From: Sedimentibacter hydroxybenzoicus DSM 7310
GTDB taxonomy: Bacteria; Bacillota; Clostridia; Tissierellales; Sedimentibacteraceae
DNA: 64,000 nucleotides
Direction: 5' to 3'
Assembly: GCF_013403245.1 (NCBI RefSeq)
Contig: NZ_JACBNQ010000002.1
Coordinates: 1 to 64,000, forward strand
Position numbers and translations under genes: made by a program. Of the stretch, positions 16,210 to 23,965 are shown piece by piece. How positions within the stretch are numbered: position 1 is the stretch's first letter; every line of letters begins with the position of its first letter. The notes under the pieces are model-generated. The model was not told where the DNA came from, ran no database searches, and saw nothing but the letters and a program-made list of their open reading frames with translations.

Positions 16210-16212
16210 TAT

Positions 16213-16283
16213 GCGGGTGTAGCTTAGTGGCAGAGTTCCGGCTTCCCAAGCCGGCTGTGTGGGTTCGATTCCCATCACCCGCT
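16213..16283 (+). tRNA. tRNA-Gly (anticodon CCC)
   Basis: Three bases after tRNA-Thr. Acceptor GCGGGTG/CACCCGC, anticodon stem CCGGC/GCCGG with loop TTCCCAA giving anticodon CCC, and T arm GGTTCGATTCC. CCA is not encoded. It reads GGG codons. The two tRNAs are probably one transcript. Confidence 0.95.
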
Positions 16284-16312
16284 TCGATAACTGCTTTTGC
16301 AGCATTGACAAT

Positions 16313-16362
16313 AGGAAAAAACACCCCAATACTCTTGAAATATACAAAGCATTGGGGTGTTT
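16313..16362 (-). terminator. Terminator of bacterioferritin gene (possibly bidirectional)
   Basis: AACACCCCAAT (16320-16330) pairs with ATTGGGGTGTT (16351-16361). On the minus strand it ends in TTTTTTCC, a good tract for bfr. On the plus strand TTTCCTCT follows, so it may also end the tRNA transcript. Confidence 0.8.
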
Positions 16363-16388
16363 CCTCTATGTATGCCGTTTATAAATTA

Positions 16389-16856
16389 CTAACCTACCTG
16401 AGTTGTCAGGAAAATAGGAAGTGTCATTTGCTCAATTTGATCTTGCAGTTCCTCAATTTCATCCATGTGACGGTCTTCATCGTTCAGAATTTGTATGAGA
16501 ATATCTCTCGTAGCGTAATCCCTAAGTTCGCCCGCAAGAGCAATGGCATTATTATATGCCTCGATTGCACCGACTTCAGCAACGCGATCATTTTCTATCT
16601 GCTTGGGAACTTCATCGCCGATGTGAATATTGTTCAAATTGCTGACAATAGGTGTTCCTCCGAGGAAGAGTATTCTTCCAATCAGTTTTTCAGCGTGCTT
16701 CATTTCATCAATCGATCTCTTTTCAAAGCTGTGGTGTAGCTTGCTATAGCCCCAATCCTCACACATTTCAGCATGAACAATGTACTGGTTAATTGCGGTC
16801 AACTCATCAGCAAGCAAAAAATTCAAAGTGTCAATCAGTTTTGGATTTCCCTTCAT
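16389..16856 (-). CDS. bfr: Bacterioferritin
   Basis: Iron-storage ferritin of the haem-binding type, forming 24-subunit shells. The 155-residue chain has every ferroxidase ligand at its standard number: Glu18, Glu51, His54, Glu94, Glu127 and His130. The haem-ligand Met52 is in DEMKHAE. The frame extends 6 codons upstream to a TTG, but AAAGGAG lies within that stretch and ATG 16856 is correctly spaced. In an anaerobe it would store iron and detoxify oxidants for the Fe-S-rich enzymes. It has a strong promoter of its own. Confidence 0.95.
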   Translation of the reverse strand: MKGNPKLIDTLNFLLADELTAINQYIVHAEMCEDWGYSKLHHSFEKRSIDEMKHAEKLIGRILFLGGTPIVSNLNNIHIGDEVPKQIENDRVAEVGAIEAYNNAIALAGELRDYATRDILIQILNDEDRHMDEIEELQDQIEQMTLPIFLTTQVG

Positions 16857-16900
16857 ATCAATAACTCCTTTCAATATGTTTTTTAATGTTGTATAATAAT

Positions 16901-16929
16901 ATTATACTTTCTTTTTGAGTGCTTATCAA
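16901..16929 (-). promoter_or_regulatory. bfr promoter with a 7-3-7 dyad on the -10
   Basis: On the minus strand: TTGATA (16929-16924), a 17-base spacer and TATAAT (16906-16901). The -10 is part of GTATAAT-AAT-ATTATAC (16891-16907), an inverted repeat. It resembles the half sites of metalloregulators such as PerR, but the spacing is 3 rather than 1, so the regulator is unknown. Confidence 0.55.
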
Positions 16930-16948
16930 GCAATAGATTGAACGGCAG

Positions 16949-19186
16949 TTATTGTTTTAAATATTTACTTACCTTTCCCGTATAATATAATGACAATCTG
17001 TGAAGTGCTCTTGTTGACGCTACGTACAATAGCTTTTTATCAAATATGTTGTTGTAATTTTTATCGTTTGCTTCATATATCATTACAGCATCAAATTCTA
17101 ACCCTTTTGCTAAATAAATAGGGACTATTATAACACCGGTTAAATTTTGTTCTCCTACGTAATCAACAAGCTTAACATCGATTTTGCTTTTCAATCTGAA
17201 GAATAAATCAGAGGCATCCTTTCTATTTTTGCATATGACTGCAACAGAATTGTATCCCTGTGTCTTATACTTACTAATATCATCAACAATTCTGTTATCT
17301 AAGTTTTCGGAAGTCTTTTCGTAAATTATTTCGGGTTTTTCTTCATTTCTTTTAAAATACTCGGTATCAATGCTTTTCTCTTCCAACAGTTTTTCACTGA
17401 ATTTGCTTATTTCATATGAGTTTCTATAGCTTTTATTTAAATAAATTTTGCTGCTTTTTTCAAAATTAAATATTGAAATAATTTCATCATAGAAGGATAA
17501 ATCACTTTTCTTTTCAATAGATTGATTAACATCACCAACAATTGTAAATCTTGCCTCTCTGAACAACATTTTCAGCACACAATAATGCATTGGATGATAA
17601 TCCTGTGCCTCATCGACAATAACCTGCTTTATGTCGCTGAATTTATCAACACCTTCAGCTTTTATTTTAAGATACATTAAAGCAATTCCGTCAGAATAAG
17701 GTATGTTGTATAAATCACTAATTTCTTTATAGGTATAATCAATTATTTCATCAATGTTTTCCGGAAGATTCAAGCCTTTGCCAAGAGCTTTAAATAAATC
17801 CTTATTACTGAATAGCTTCTTATACAGCTCATAGCTGTTAAATTCGGTAAATTTATGAATTCGTTCGATTAAGGAGTTTGTTTCCTTAGCTGCCATAACT
17901 CTGGTAAAGCTTTTAATTTCAAACTCATGCCCGTTGGATTTGCTTACTGCTTTTTCTATTTTTTCTCTTCGGTTGTTTTTATGATCACGAACCTTATCCA
18001 TTATTCTGTTTTCGATGATTTTTAATTTTTTGGAAGTAGACATATTTAACTTTCCGCTTAATAAGAAAGCTTTAATGAGTTGTTTGTTCTCAATTATTTC
18101 ACCGTTAAAGTAAACATCTTCAAAAGGTATCAATTTATGTTCAAAGTAATAAATAAACCTGTCAATAATTTTCATAAAATCATAGGACCCTTTAAACTCA
18201 TCATATGATCTTAAGAAATTTCTTTTTTTCTCAGCTTCTGAGCAGATAATATTTTCAAAGTTTTCACTTTTCGTTTTCACTGATAAATTGTTTTCAAAAA
18301 GCTTATTAAATATATTTTCAAAGGTAAATTCTCGTATATTTTCTTCACCCAGTTCCGGTAGTACATTGGATATATATTTAGAAAATAATGTGTTAGGTGA
18401 TATTATGATTACATTGTTCGAGCTTAATTTCATATTAAGACCCTGATATAACAAAAAGGCTATTCTATGAAGAGCCACGGAGGTTTTTCCGCTTCCTGCA
18501 ACTCCTTGAACAACAAGTAAATCATTTTTCAAGTCACGAATTATAAGATCCTGTTGTTTTTGTATAGTTTCAACGATTGTTTTCATTTTCGAGGTCATAT
18601 TTTTTGATAATGCTTCCATAAGCATTTCATCAACAATATTAACGTTACTGTCAAAGAAATATTCCAACACGCCTTTAGTAATTTTATATTGTCTTTTTAA
18701 AGAAACGATTCCCCTTATTTTTCCTGAAGGTGCCTTATATTCTACAGGACCGATTTCTGAACGATAGTATAAGCTTGAAATAGGTGCACGCCAATCAAAG
18801 ACTTTAATGTCATGGGTTTCATCATCCATTAAATTAAAAAGTCCTATATAAATTTTTTCGGTGTCATCGTATCCCTCTTCGGTAAAATCAATCCTTGCAA
18901 AATATGGATTACTAAGCATTTTTTCATGCTTTGTAATACGCTTCTCAAGCTCTGTATAGCTTAAAGTTTGCAGCTGCAATGCACTTAAATACTGATTTAA
19001 ATCGGTCAGCTTATCAAAATCGGCAGAAGTATGAGTAGTATTCTCCCACATTTCTTTTCTTGCTTCTATCAAATCTGATTTTTGTTCTGCTAATTTTTCA
19101 GTATCGATGCTTAGATAATAACTTAGCAGATGTATAACTTCATTTAAATAATTATTTTCCTCTATATATTTTTCACTATATTCCAT
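16949..19186 (-). CDS. helD: HelD-like RNA polymerase-associated ATPase (UvrD/PcrA-related)
   Basis: A 745-residue superfamily 1 ATPase. The N-terminal coiled-coil region (1-110) is typical of HelD, which enters RNA polymerase channels and releases stalled enzyme. Walker A is GVAGSGKTSVALHR near residue 228. The HelD-type long insertion with helices follows. Walker B VDEAQDYHP is near 520 and later helicase motifs include GDVNQSIEKK, Y.NKSYRNS and AKGLEFDAV. It lacks the C-terminal pattern of repair helicases UvrD and PcrA. ATG 19186 follows AAAGGGG. Transcribed towards bfr but probably separate. Confidence 0.9.
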   Translation of the reverse strand: MEYSEKYIEENNYLNEVIHLLSYYLSIDTEKLAEQKSDLIEARKEMWENTTHTSADFDKLTDLNQYLSALQLQTLSYTELEKRITKHEKMLSNPYFARIDFTEEGYDDTEKIYIGLFNLMDDETHDIKVFDWRAPISSLYYRSEIGPVEYKAPSGKIRGIVSLKRQYKITKGVLEYFFDSNVNIVDEMLMEALSKNMTSKMKTIVETIQKQQDLIIRDLKNDLLVVQGVAGSGKTSVALHRIAFLLYQGLNMKLSSNNVIIISPNTLFSKYISNVLPELGEENIREFTFENIFNKLFENNLSVKTKSENFENIICSEAEKKRNFLRSYDEFKGSYDFMKIIDRFIYYFEHKLIPFEDVYFNGEIIENKQLIKAFLLSGKLNMSTSKKLKIIENRIMDKVRDHKNNRREKIEKAVSKSNGHEFEIKSFTRVMAAKETNSLIERIHKFTEFNSYELYKKLFSNKDLFKALGKGLNLPENIDEIIDYTYKEISDLYNIPYSDGIALMYLKIKAEGVDKFSDIKQVIVDEAQDYHPMHYCVLKMLFREARFTIVGDVNQSIEKKSDLSFYDEIISIFNFEKSSKIYLNKSYRNSYEISKFSEKLLEEKSIDTEYFKRNEEKPEIIYEKTSENLDNRIVDDISKYKTQGYNSVAVICKNRKDASDLFFRLKSKIDVKLVDYVGEQNLTGVIIVPIYLAKGLEFDAVMIYEANDKNYNNIFDKKLLYVASTRALHRLSLYYTGKVSKYLKQ

Positions 19187-19372
19187 TATGAAAACCCCTT
19201 TAACACTATGACGAATTTATATAATTAATAGATTATTATAACATAATATGCATTATATGAAAAGAAAAATAAAAATACACCAGCGATGAAGAATAAACTT
19301 TAACACACACAAAATTACAAAAAGAATAAATCTACTATTTTACAATCTTTTTCAAATTTTGTAAACATTTTA

Positions 19373-19400
19373 GTGACATAATTATTTTTTTGTGTATAAT
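19373..19400 (+). promoter_or_regulatory. Promoter of the XRE-cupin regulator
   Basis: GTGACA (19373-19378), 16 bases, TATAAT (19395-19400), about 35 bases before the start. The element lies in the divergent region shared with helD. Confidence 0.6.
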
Positions 19401-19434
19401 ATAAGTAGAGTATTAATGGGATGAGGGGATGAAA

Positions 19435-19989
19435 TTGGTTGGAGAAAAGATTAGAAGTATCAGGAAAAGCAAAAATTTAACAATCGTGGAACTGTCAGAA
19501 AAAATTAATGTAACATCCGGTTATATATCACAAATAGAAAGAGATTTAATATCTCCTTCACTTTCTGTTCTGAAAAGATTGGCTTATGCATTAGAAATGC
19601 CGCTTTCAGTTTTGTTTTCAGAAGATAACGATAAAAGTGTCATTACTATTGCCGAAAACGAAAGAACAAAGGTTAAGTTTGGAAACATCAATGTAGAATT
19701 AGAATTTATTACACCTGTTTTAAACAAGGGTGAAAAAAATTCTCAGGTTGAGGCATTTTTGTTTAAACTTAAACCAAAAAGCTGGATAAGTGAAAACGTA
19801 ATAGTAAACGAAGCGCAAGAATGTATTTATGTTTTGTCGGGTGAAATACAATGTCATATTGGAGATAAGGTTTTTACGTTATCAAAAGGAGACAGTATTT
19901 GTGTTCCTGAAAACAACGGACATATGATTTTTAACAGCCATGACGGAGAATCGGAAGCTTTGTGCATTATTTCTCCTGCAATTCATTAA
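19435..19989 (+). CDS. XRE-family regulator with C-terminal cupin
   Basis: A 184-residue cytoplasmic transcription factor. Residues 1-60 are a Cro/cI helix-turn-helix (IRSIRKSKNLTIVELSEKINVTSGYISQIERDLISPSLSVLKRLAYAL), and residues 105-180 form a cupin barrel (ECIYVLSGEIQCHIGDKVFTLSKGDSICVP). Such HTH-cupin proteins usually sense a small metabolite and control nearby metabolic or transport genes; the ligand is unknown. The frame opens at ATG 19429, directly against GAGGGG, so TTG 19435 with 6-base spacing is the better start. It stands alone before the serS leader, with no obvious target beside it. Confidence 0.88.
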   Translation: MVGEKIRSIRKSKNLTIVELSEKINVTSGYISQIERDLISPSLSVLKRLAYALEMPLSVLFSEDNDKSVITIAENERTKVKFGNINVELEFITPVLNKGEKNSQVEAFLFKLKPKSWISENVIVNEAQECIYVLSGEIQCHIGDKVFTLSKGDSICVPENNGHMIFNSHDGESEALCIISPAIH

Positions 19990-20056
19990 AAAATAATTCT
20001 GGACAAAGCATATGTTGTAATATATTATCATATAAATAATATCGATATAATATCAA

Positions 20057-20268
20057 TGATGGAAAGCAGTAAACAATATTTTTATCAAGAGAGTCGGCAG
20101 ACGGTGTGAGTCGATATAAAGAATTGTTGAATCCGTTCCGGAGTATTCAGGGGTAGCAACCTTAGACGTTATAGGCGTTAACTTATCAAGTGATTATACA
20201 TATGTATAATAATTAGAGTGGCACTGCGAGTATCCTTCGTCTCTAAAAATAGAGGCGGGGGTTTTTTG
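20057..20268 (+). promoter_or_regulatory. T-box leader of serS
   Basis: Upstream are TGGACA (20000-20005) and TATTAT (20023-20028) with a 17-base spacer. The leader has stem I features (AGAGAGTCGGCAGACGG; GGTGTGAGTCGATA) and the T-box core AGAGTGGCACTGCG at 20215-20228. The TGGC there can pair with the tRNA end GCCA, as expected for tRNA-Ser with discriminator G. A terminator follows: CCTTCGTCTCT/AGAGGCGGGGG (20234-20261) with several G-U pairs, then TTTTTT. Uncharged tRNA-Ser should favour read-through. I could not fix the specifier codon by eye. Confidence 0.88.
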
Positions 20269-20305
20269 TTTTAGTAATAAAAAATGTTAAAACTTGGAGG
20301 AGAAT

Positions 20306-21580
20306 ATGTTAGATATTAAAAGAATAAGGAACAATCCTGAAGAAGTTGAAAATTTATTAAAAAGAAGAAATCCGGAATTAAACCTGAAAAATGTTTTAGA
20401 ATTAGACAAAGTAAGACGTGAGAAGCTTGTTGAAGCTGAAAATATGAAAGCCGAACAAAACAAGGTCTCTAAGCAGGTTCCTTTGTTAAAGAAGGAAGGA
20501 AAAGATGTTACGATAATTCTTCAGGAAATGAAGGATCTGGCTGAGAAGGTGAAGGTACTTGACGGTGATATAAAAGAAATTGATGCTAAAATTGAAGAAG
20601 AGCTATTAAGCTTACCTAATACTCCAAACCGGGATGTAGCTGTAGGAGCTTCCGATGCCGACAATAAGGAAATCAGAAGATGGGGAGAACCAAGGGAATT
20701 TGACTTTGAATTAAAACCCCACTGGGATTTAGGTGTTAACTTAAATATTTTAGATTTTGAAAGGGCAACTAAAATTACGGGAACCCGCTTCTCAATGTTT
20801 AAGGGGACAGGAGCAAGGTTAGAAAGGGCAATTACAGCGTATATGCTTGATAAGCATACTGTTGATCACGGATTTACGGAAATAGCGCCTCCATTTATGG
20901 TAAACAAGGAAAGTATGTACGGAACGGGACAGCTTCCAAAATTTGAAGAGGATATGTTTAAGTTAAGTCAAAAGGATTATTATTTAATTCCTACTGCCGA
21001 GGTTCCCGTTACAAATATTTACAGGGATGAGGTAATAGATGAAGCTGAGTTACCTATTTATATGACTGCATATACACCGTGCTTCAGAGCAGAAGCAGGC
21101 TCAGCCGGAAGGGATACAAGAGGCTTAATCAGAAATCACCAATTTGACAAGGTTGAGATGGTTATGTATGCTGTACCTGAGGATTCTTACAGACAGCTTG
21201 AAATATTAACAAATTTTGCCGAAGAAATATTAAAGGGGTTAGAACTCCCTTACAGAGTTGTTGAGCTTTGCACGGGAGATATAGGATTCAGCTCAGCTAA
21301 GACATATGATCTGGAGGTATGGATGCCAAGCTATAACAGATACGTGGAGATTTCTTCCTGTTCTAACTTTGAAGATTTTCAGGCAAGAAGAGCCAACATA
21401 AAATACAGACCTGCAGATAAAAGAAAGCTTGAATTAATTCATACATTAAACGGTTCAGGGCTTGCGGTAGGAAGAACATTTGCTGCAATACTGGAAAATT
21501 ATCAAAATGAAGACGGCTCAATAACCATTCCTAAGCAATTGAGACCTTATATGAGGGGTATGGATAAAATAAGCTTATAA
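20306..21580 (+). CDS. serS: Serine--tRNA ligase
   Basis: Charges tRNA-Ser with serine (and tRNA-Sec where present). The 424-residue chain has an N-terminal long helical coiled coil (about 25-100) that holds the tRNA, and a class II catalytic core. Motif 2 [21 protein letters not shown] is near 258 and motif 3 [18 protein letters not shown] near 378. The frame begins at TTG 20294, but GGAGGAG at 20296-20302 points to ATG 20306. Controlled by the T-box just upstream. Confidence 0.96.
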   Translation: MLDIKRIRNNPEEVENLLKRRNPELNLKNVLELDKVRREKLVEAENMKAEQNKVSKQVPLLKKEGKDVTIILQEMKDLAEKVKVLDGDIKEIDAKIEEELLSLPNTPNRDVAVGASDADNKEIRRWGEPREFDFELKPHWDLGVNLNILDFERATKITGTRFSMFKGTGARLERAITAYMLDKHTVDHGFTEIAPPFMVNKESMYGTGQLPKFEEDMFKLSQKDYYLIPTAEVPVTNIYRDEVIDEAELPIYMTAYTPCFRAEAGSAGRDTRGLIRNHQFDKVEMVMYAVPEDSYRQLEILTNFAEEILKGLELPYRVVELCTGDIGFSSAKTYDLEVWMPSYNRYVEISSCSNFEDFQARRANIKYRPADKRKLELIHTLNGSGLAVGRTFAAILENYQNEDGSITIPKQLRPYMRGMDKISL

Positions 21581-21588
21581 CTATCAAC

Positions 21589-21622
21589 AACCTGAGCGTA
21601 ACGGCGAAGTACGCTCAGGTTT
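21589..21622 (+). terminator. serS terminator
   Basis: AACCTGAGCGTA (21589-21600) pairs perfectly with TACGCTCAGGTT (21610-21621) over a 9-base loop, then TTATTCATTTC. Its right arm overlaps the stop codon of the convergent YjdF-like gene. Confidence 0.8.
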
Positions 21623-22208
21623 ATTCATTTCTTTTTTTGAAATAATAAATCGATGAAGTTATTAACGCAGATGCAGTTTTCACTATGAGATCACTCATTG
21701 TATCCTCAAGTCCGCCTTTTACCATGCCCGTATCAAATATAAAATCGCCGGAAAATTCAAAGATCTCCCACAATGTTCCCAGAGAGAGTGCGAAGCTGAA
21801 TGCAAATAATGCAATCGTCATAACGTATTTTTTGTGTGTAATTTCTGCTTCTTTTCTGATAATTCCTTTTATTAAATGAAGAAAGGTTATAACCATATAG
21901 CTTCCAAAAGCTCCATGTAACATTAGGTCCCACCACCATATATTATCATAAAAGTTTTTTATTTCTCCGAAATATTGCGCTGTAAAAATAAATATAATAC
22001 CGAACAATTGAAAGCCTAAGGGAAGATTCAATTTTTTCTTTTTAGCTAAGCAAGATAATATAAAAGGTATAAGTATGCTGAAAGCGGCCAGAAGTGAAAG
22101 CTTAAAAACACCATAATCTTTTTGTATCAAAGCAGTGAAGCCGGTGAATATTAAGATTACTTCAAAGATAAGCAACAAGGTTGTTGCTGCTTTATTATAT
22201 AGGTTCAT
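21621..22208 (-). CDS. YjdF/DUF2238-like membrane protein
   Basis: A 195-residue protein with about six transmembrane helices. The conserved core FYDNIWWWDLMLHGAFG (near 87), LGTLWEIFEFSGD (near 143) and EDTMSDL (near 167) places it with YjdF/DUF2238 inner-membrane proteins, whose function is unknown. The acidic, His- and Trp-containing motifs lie at helix ends and could bind metal or lipid, but that is speculation. The stop codon is inside the shared hairpin with serS. I see no partner genes. Confidence 0.75.
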   Translation of the reverse strand: MNLYNKAATTLLLIFEVILIFTGFTALIQKDYGVFKLSLLAAFSILIPFILSCLAKKKKLNLPLGFQLFGIIFIFTAQYFGEIKNFYDNIWWWDLMLHGAFGSYMVITFLHLIKGIIRKEAEITHKKYVMTIALFAFSFALSLGTLWEIFEFSGDFIFDTGMVKGGLEDTMSDLIVKTASALITSSIYYFKKRNE

Positions 22209-22405
22209 GTAAATTCCTCAATTCAGATTTTACTATAATATTATGTAATTTGAATTTTATTATTCAATAGATTATTATTCATTATTTTACCGGTTAGGGC
22301 AGGAGAAAAGGATTCCATCAGTTAATTATTTACAATAATCAAATTAATAATGCAATTTGTCGAAATTTAATATATAATTATATTATGATGGATTGGAGGA
22401 TACAT

Positions 22406-23554
22406 ATGAAAAAGATTTTGTCTGTTTGCCTTTTAATAGTTATTCTGACTAATATTGTTGTATATGGTGACATTAATATTAACAATAATATAAATGGTGC
22501 ATTGTTAGGTGATTTAGAAACCGGCGAGGTTTTATATGAATATAATATAAACGAGCAATTGGCAATTGCCAGCATATCTAAACTTATGACGTACCTGGTA
22601 ATGATGGATGCCGTATCAAACGGAGATGTTTCCCTAGATGATGATGTTGTAATCAGTGGGCATGCTGCTTCTACAGATGGCAGTAAATTTGGACTGGTAT
22701 CTGGCGAAACGATTAAGCTGAACCTGCTTGTTAAAGGTATGCTTATAGTTTCAGGTAACGATTGTGCAACGGCAATTGCCGAGCATGTAGGTAAGACAGT
22801 AGACAATTTTGTCAAAATGATGAATGAAAAATCCTCTGAATTAGGGTTATTGTCCGGAAGCTTCATCAATCCTCACGGCTTGCCGATAAACGATGAGAAA
22901 ACAGGTCAAAATCATATGTCTGCAGCAGATTTATATAAATTGACCAGACATATATTAACTAAATATCCTGAGATTTTAGAAGTTACAAGACAGGATGAGC
23001 TCGTTGTAACGGAAAGGAATTACAGAAAACAAGCTACAAATCCGATACTTGGTTTTGTAGAAGGCGCCGACGGTTTAAAAACCGGTTTTACGGATAAAGC
23101 CGGTCTATGTCTCGTATCATCTTTACCAGTTGACGGTGAGCAGAATTTCAGATTGATAGGTATTATATTAGGTGCGGTAACTCATGAGGACAGGTTTGAT
23201 AAAACAAAAGAGCTGTTAGAATACGGCAGAGACAATTTCAGTTATAATAAAATTATTAAACAGACAGAAGCAGCAGACCACGTATATATTACCAATTCCA
23301 AGGATGGTAAGGTAGAAGTATTTCCGTCATCAGATTATAATAAAATGTTAAAAAATGATGATATAATTAAGACGAAAATTTCATATAATGATACTGTTAA
23401 GGCGCCGTTAAAATCAGGTGATAAAATTGGCACTATCAGTATATATGTTAATGATAAAGAAGTCGGACAGGTAGATGCGGTTGTAAATAAAAATATAGAA
23501 AAAGCTAATATCCTTGTCAGGATATTTAGATTTCTCGGGAGCATTTTCAGCTGA
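22406..23554 (+). CDS. D-alanyl-D-alanine carboxypeptidase (DacF/PBP5 family)
   Basis: Secreted penicillin-binding protein that trims the terminal D-Ala of peptidoglycan stem peptides. From ATG 22406 (after GGAGG; the upstream ATG 22385 lacks one) it has 382 residues. It has a signal peptide (MKKILSVCLLIVILTNIVVYG), the serine motif SISK near 62, SGN near 120 and KTG near 222. A C-terminal beta domain (285-360) and an amphipathic tail for membrane anchoring follow. It may act in vegetative wall or spore cortex; the sequence alone does not decide. Confidence 0.9.
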   Translation: MKKILSVCLLIVILTNIVVYGDININNNINGALLGDLETGEVLYEYNINEQLAIASISKLMTYLVMMDAVSNGDVSLDDDVVISGHAASTDGSKFGLVSGETIKLNLLVKGMLIVSGNDCATAIAEHVGKTVDNFVKMMNEKSSELGLLSGSFINPHGLPINDEKTGQNHMSAADLYKLTRHILTKYPEILEVTRQDELVVTERNYRKQATNPILGFVEGADGLKTGFTDKAGLCLVSSLPVDGEQNFRLIGIILGAVTHEDRFDKTKELLEYGRDNFSYNKIIKQTEAADHVYITNSKDGKVEVFPSSDYNKMLKNDDIIKTKISYNDTVKAPLKSGDKIGTISIYVNDKEVGQVDAVVNKNIEKANILVRIFRFLGSIFS

Positions 23555-23603
23555 TTAACATCTGTTAAAAATTTAATATTTTGAAATATTTTCAGTATAT
23601 ATA

Positions 23604-23688
23604 AAAAGGCGCTTTGGATATTTATTAATTTTGTCGAAAAATCTGTAAGCGCTTTTGTGTTTAATTCAGAATTAAAGTCATTAAACAC
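23604..23688 (+). terminator. Two hairpins after the carboxypeptidase gene
   Basis: AAAGGCGCTT pairs with AAGCGCTTTT (about 23606-23656, large 32-base loop, followed by TTTTG). Directly after it GTGTTTAAT (23657-23665) pairs perfectly with ATTAAACAC (23680-23688). The first is the likely terminator. The rest of the 250-base gap holds the tRNA promoter. Confidence 0.5.
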
Positions 23689-23757
23689 AACTTTAAATAC
23701 TGTTATATTTATACATAATAAGTATGATTCTAACGATTTTATGAAGTAATAAGCATA

Positions 23758-23786
23758 TTGACAAAATGAACAAATTAGTGTAGTAT
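23758..23786 (+). promoter_or_regulatory. tRNA-Arg promoter
   Basis: TTGACA (23758-23763), a 17-base spacer, TAGTAT (23781-23786), 18 bases before the tRNA 5' end. Confidence 0.8.
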
Positions 23787-23804
23787 TCATTTTAAGCTAA
23801 ATGT

Positions 23805-23881
23805 GCATCTGTAGCTCAGAAGGATAGAGCAGTGCCCTCCTAAGGCATGTGCCAGGGGTTCGATTCCTCTCAGGTGCACCA
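23805..23881 (+). tRNA. tRNA-Arg (anticodon CCU)
   Basis: Acceptor GCATCTG/CAGGTGC with one G-U pair, anticodon stem GTGCC/GGCAT, loop CTCCTAA giving anticodon CCT, T arm GGTTCGATTCC, and encoded CCA at 23879-23881. It reads AGG codons. Unlike the two tRNAs near 16.2 kb it carries its own CCA. Confidence 0.95.
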
Positions 23882-23965
23882 CCTTGCAACAAAAGAAAAC
23901 GATAACATTTTTAATAATATTAGTCTATGCTAATTTTATTATATAAATTTATTTTGGAGGGGACA

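Noticed and set aside
16227-16739. 170-codon plus-strand frame
   Set aside because: It begins inside tRNA-Gly and runs antisense to bacterioferritin, which has all its ligand residues.
16949-19186. UvrD or PcrA repair helicase, or AddA
   Set aside because: The N-terminal coiled coil and insertion pattern are of HelD type, and no AddB/RecB partner is present.
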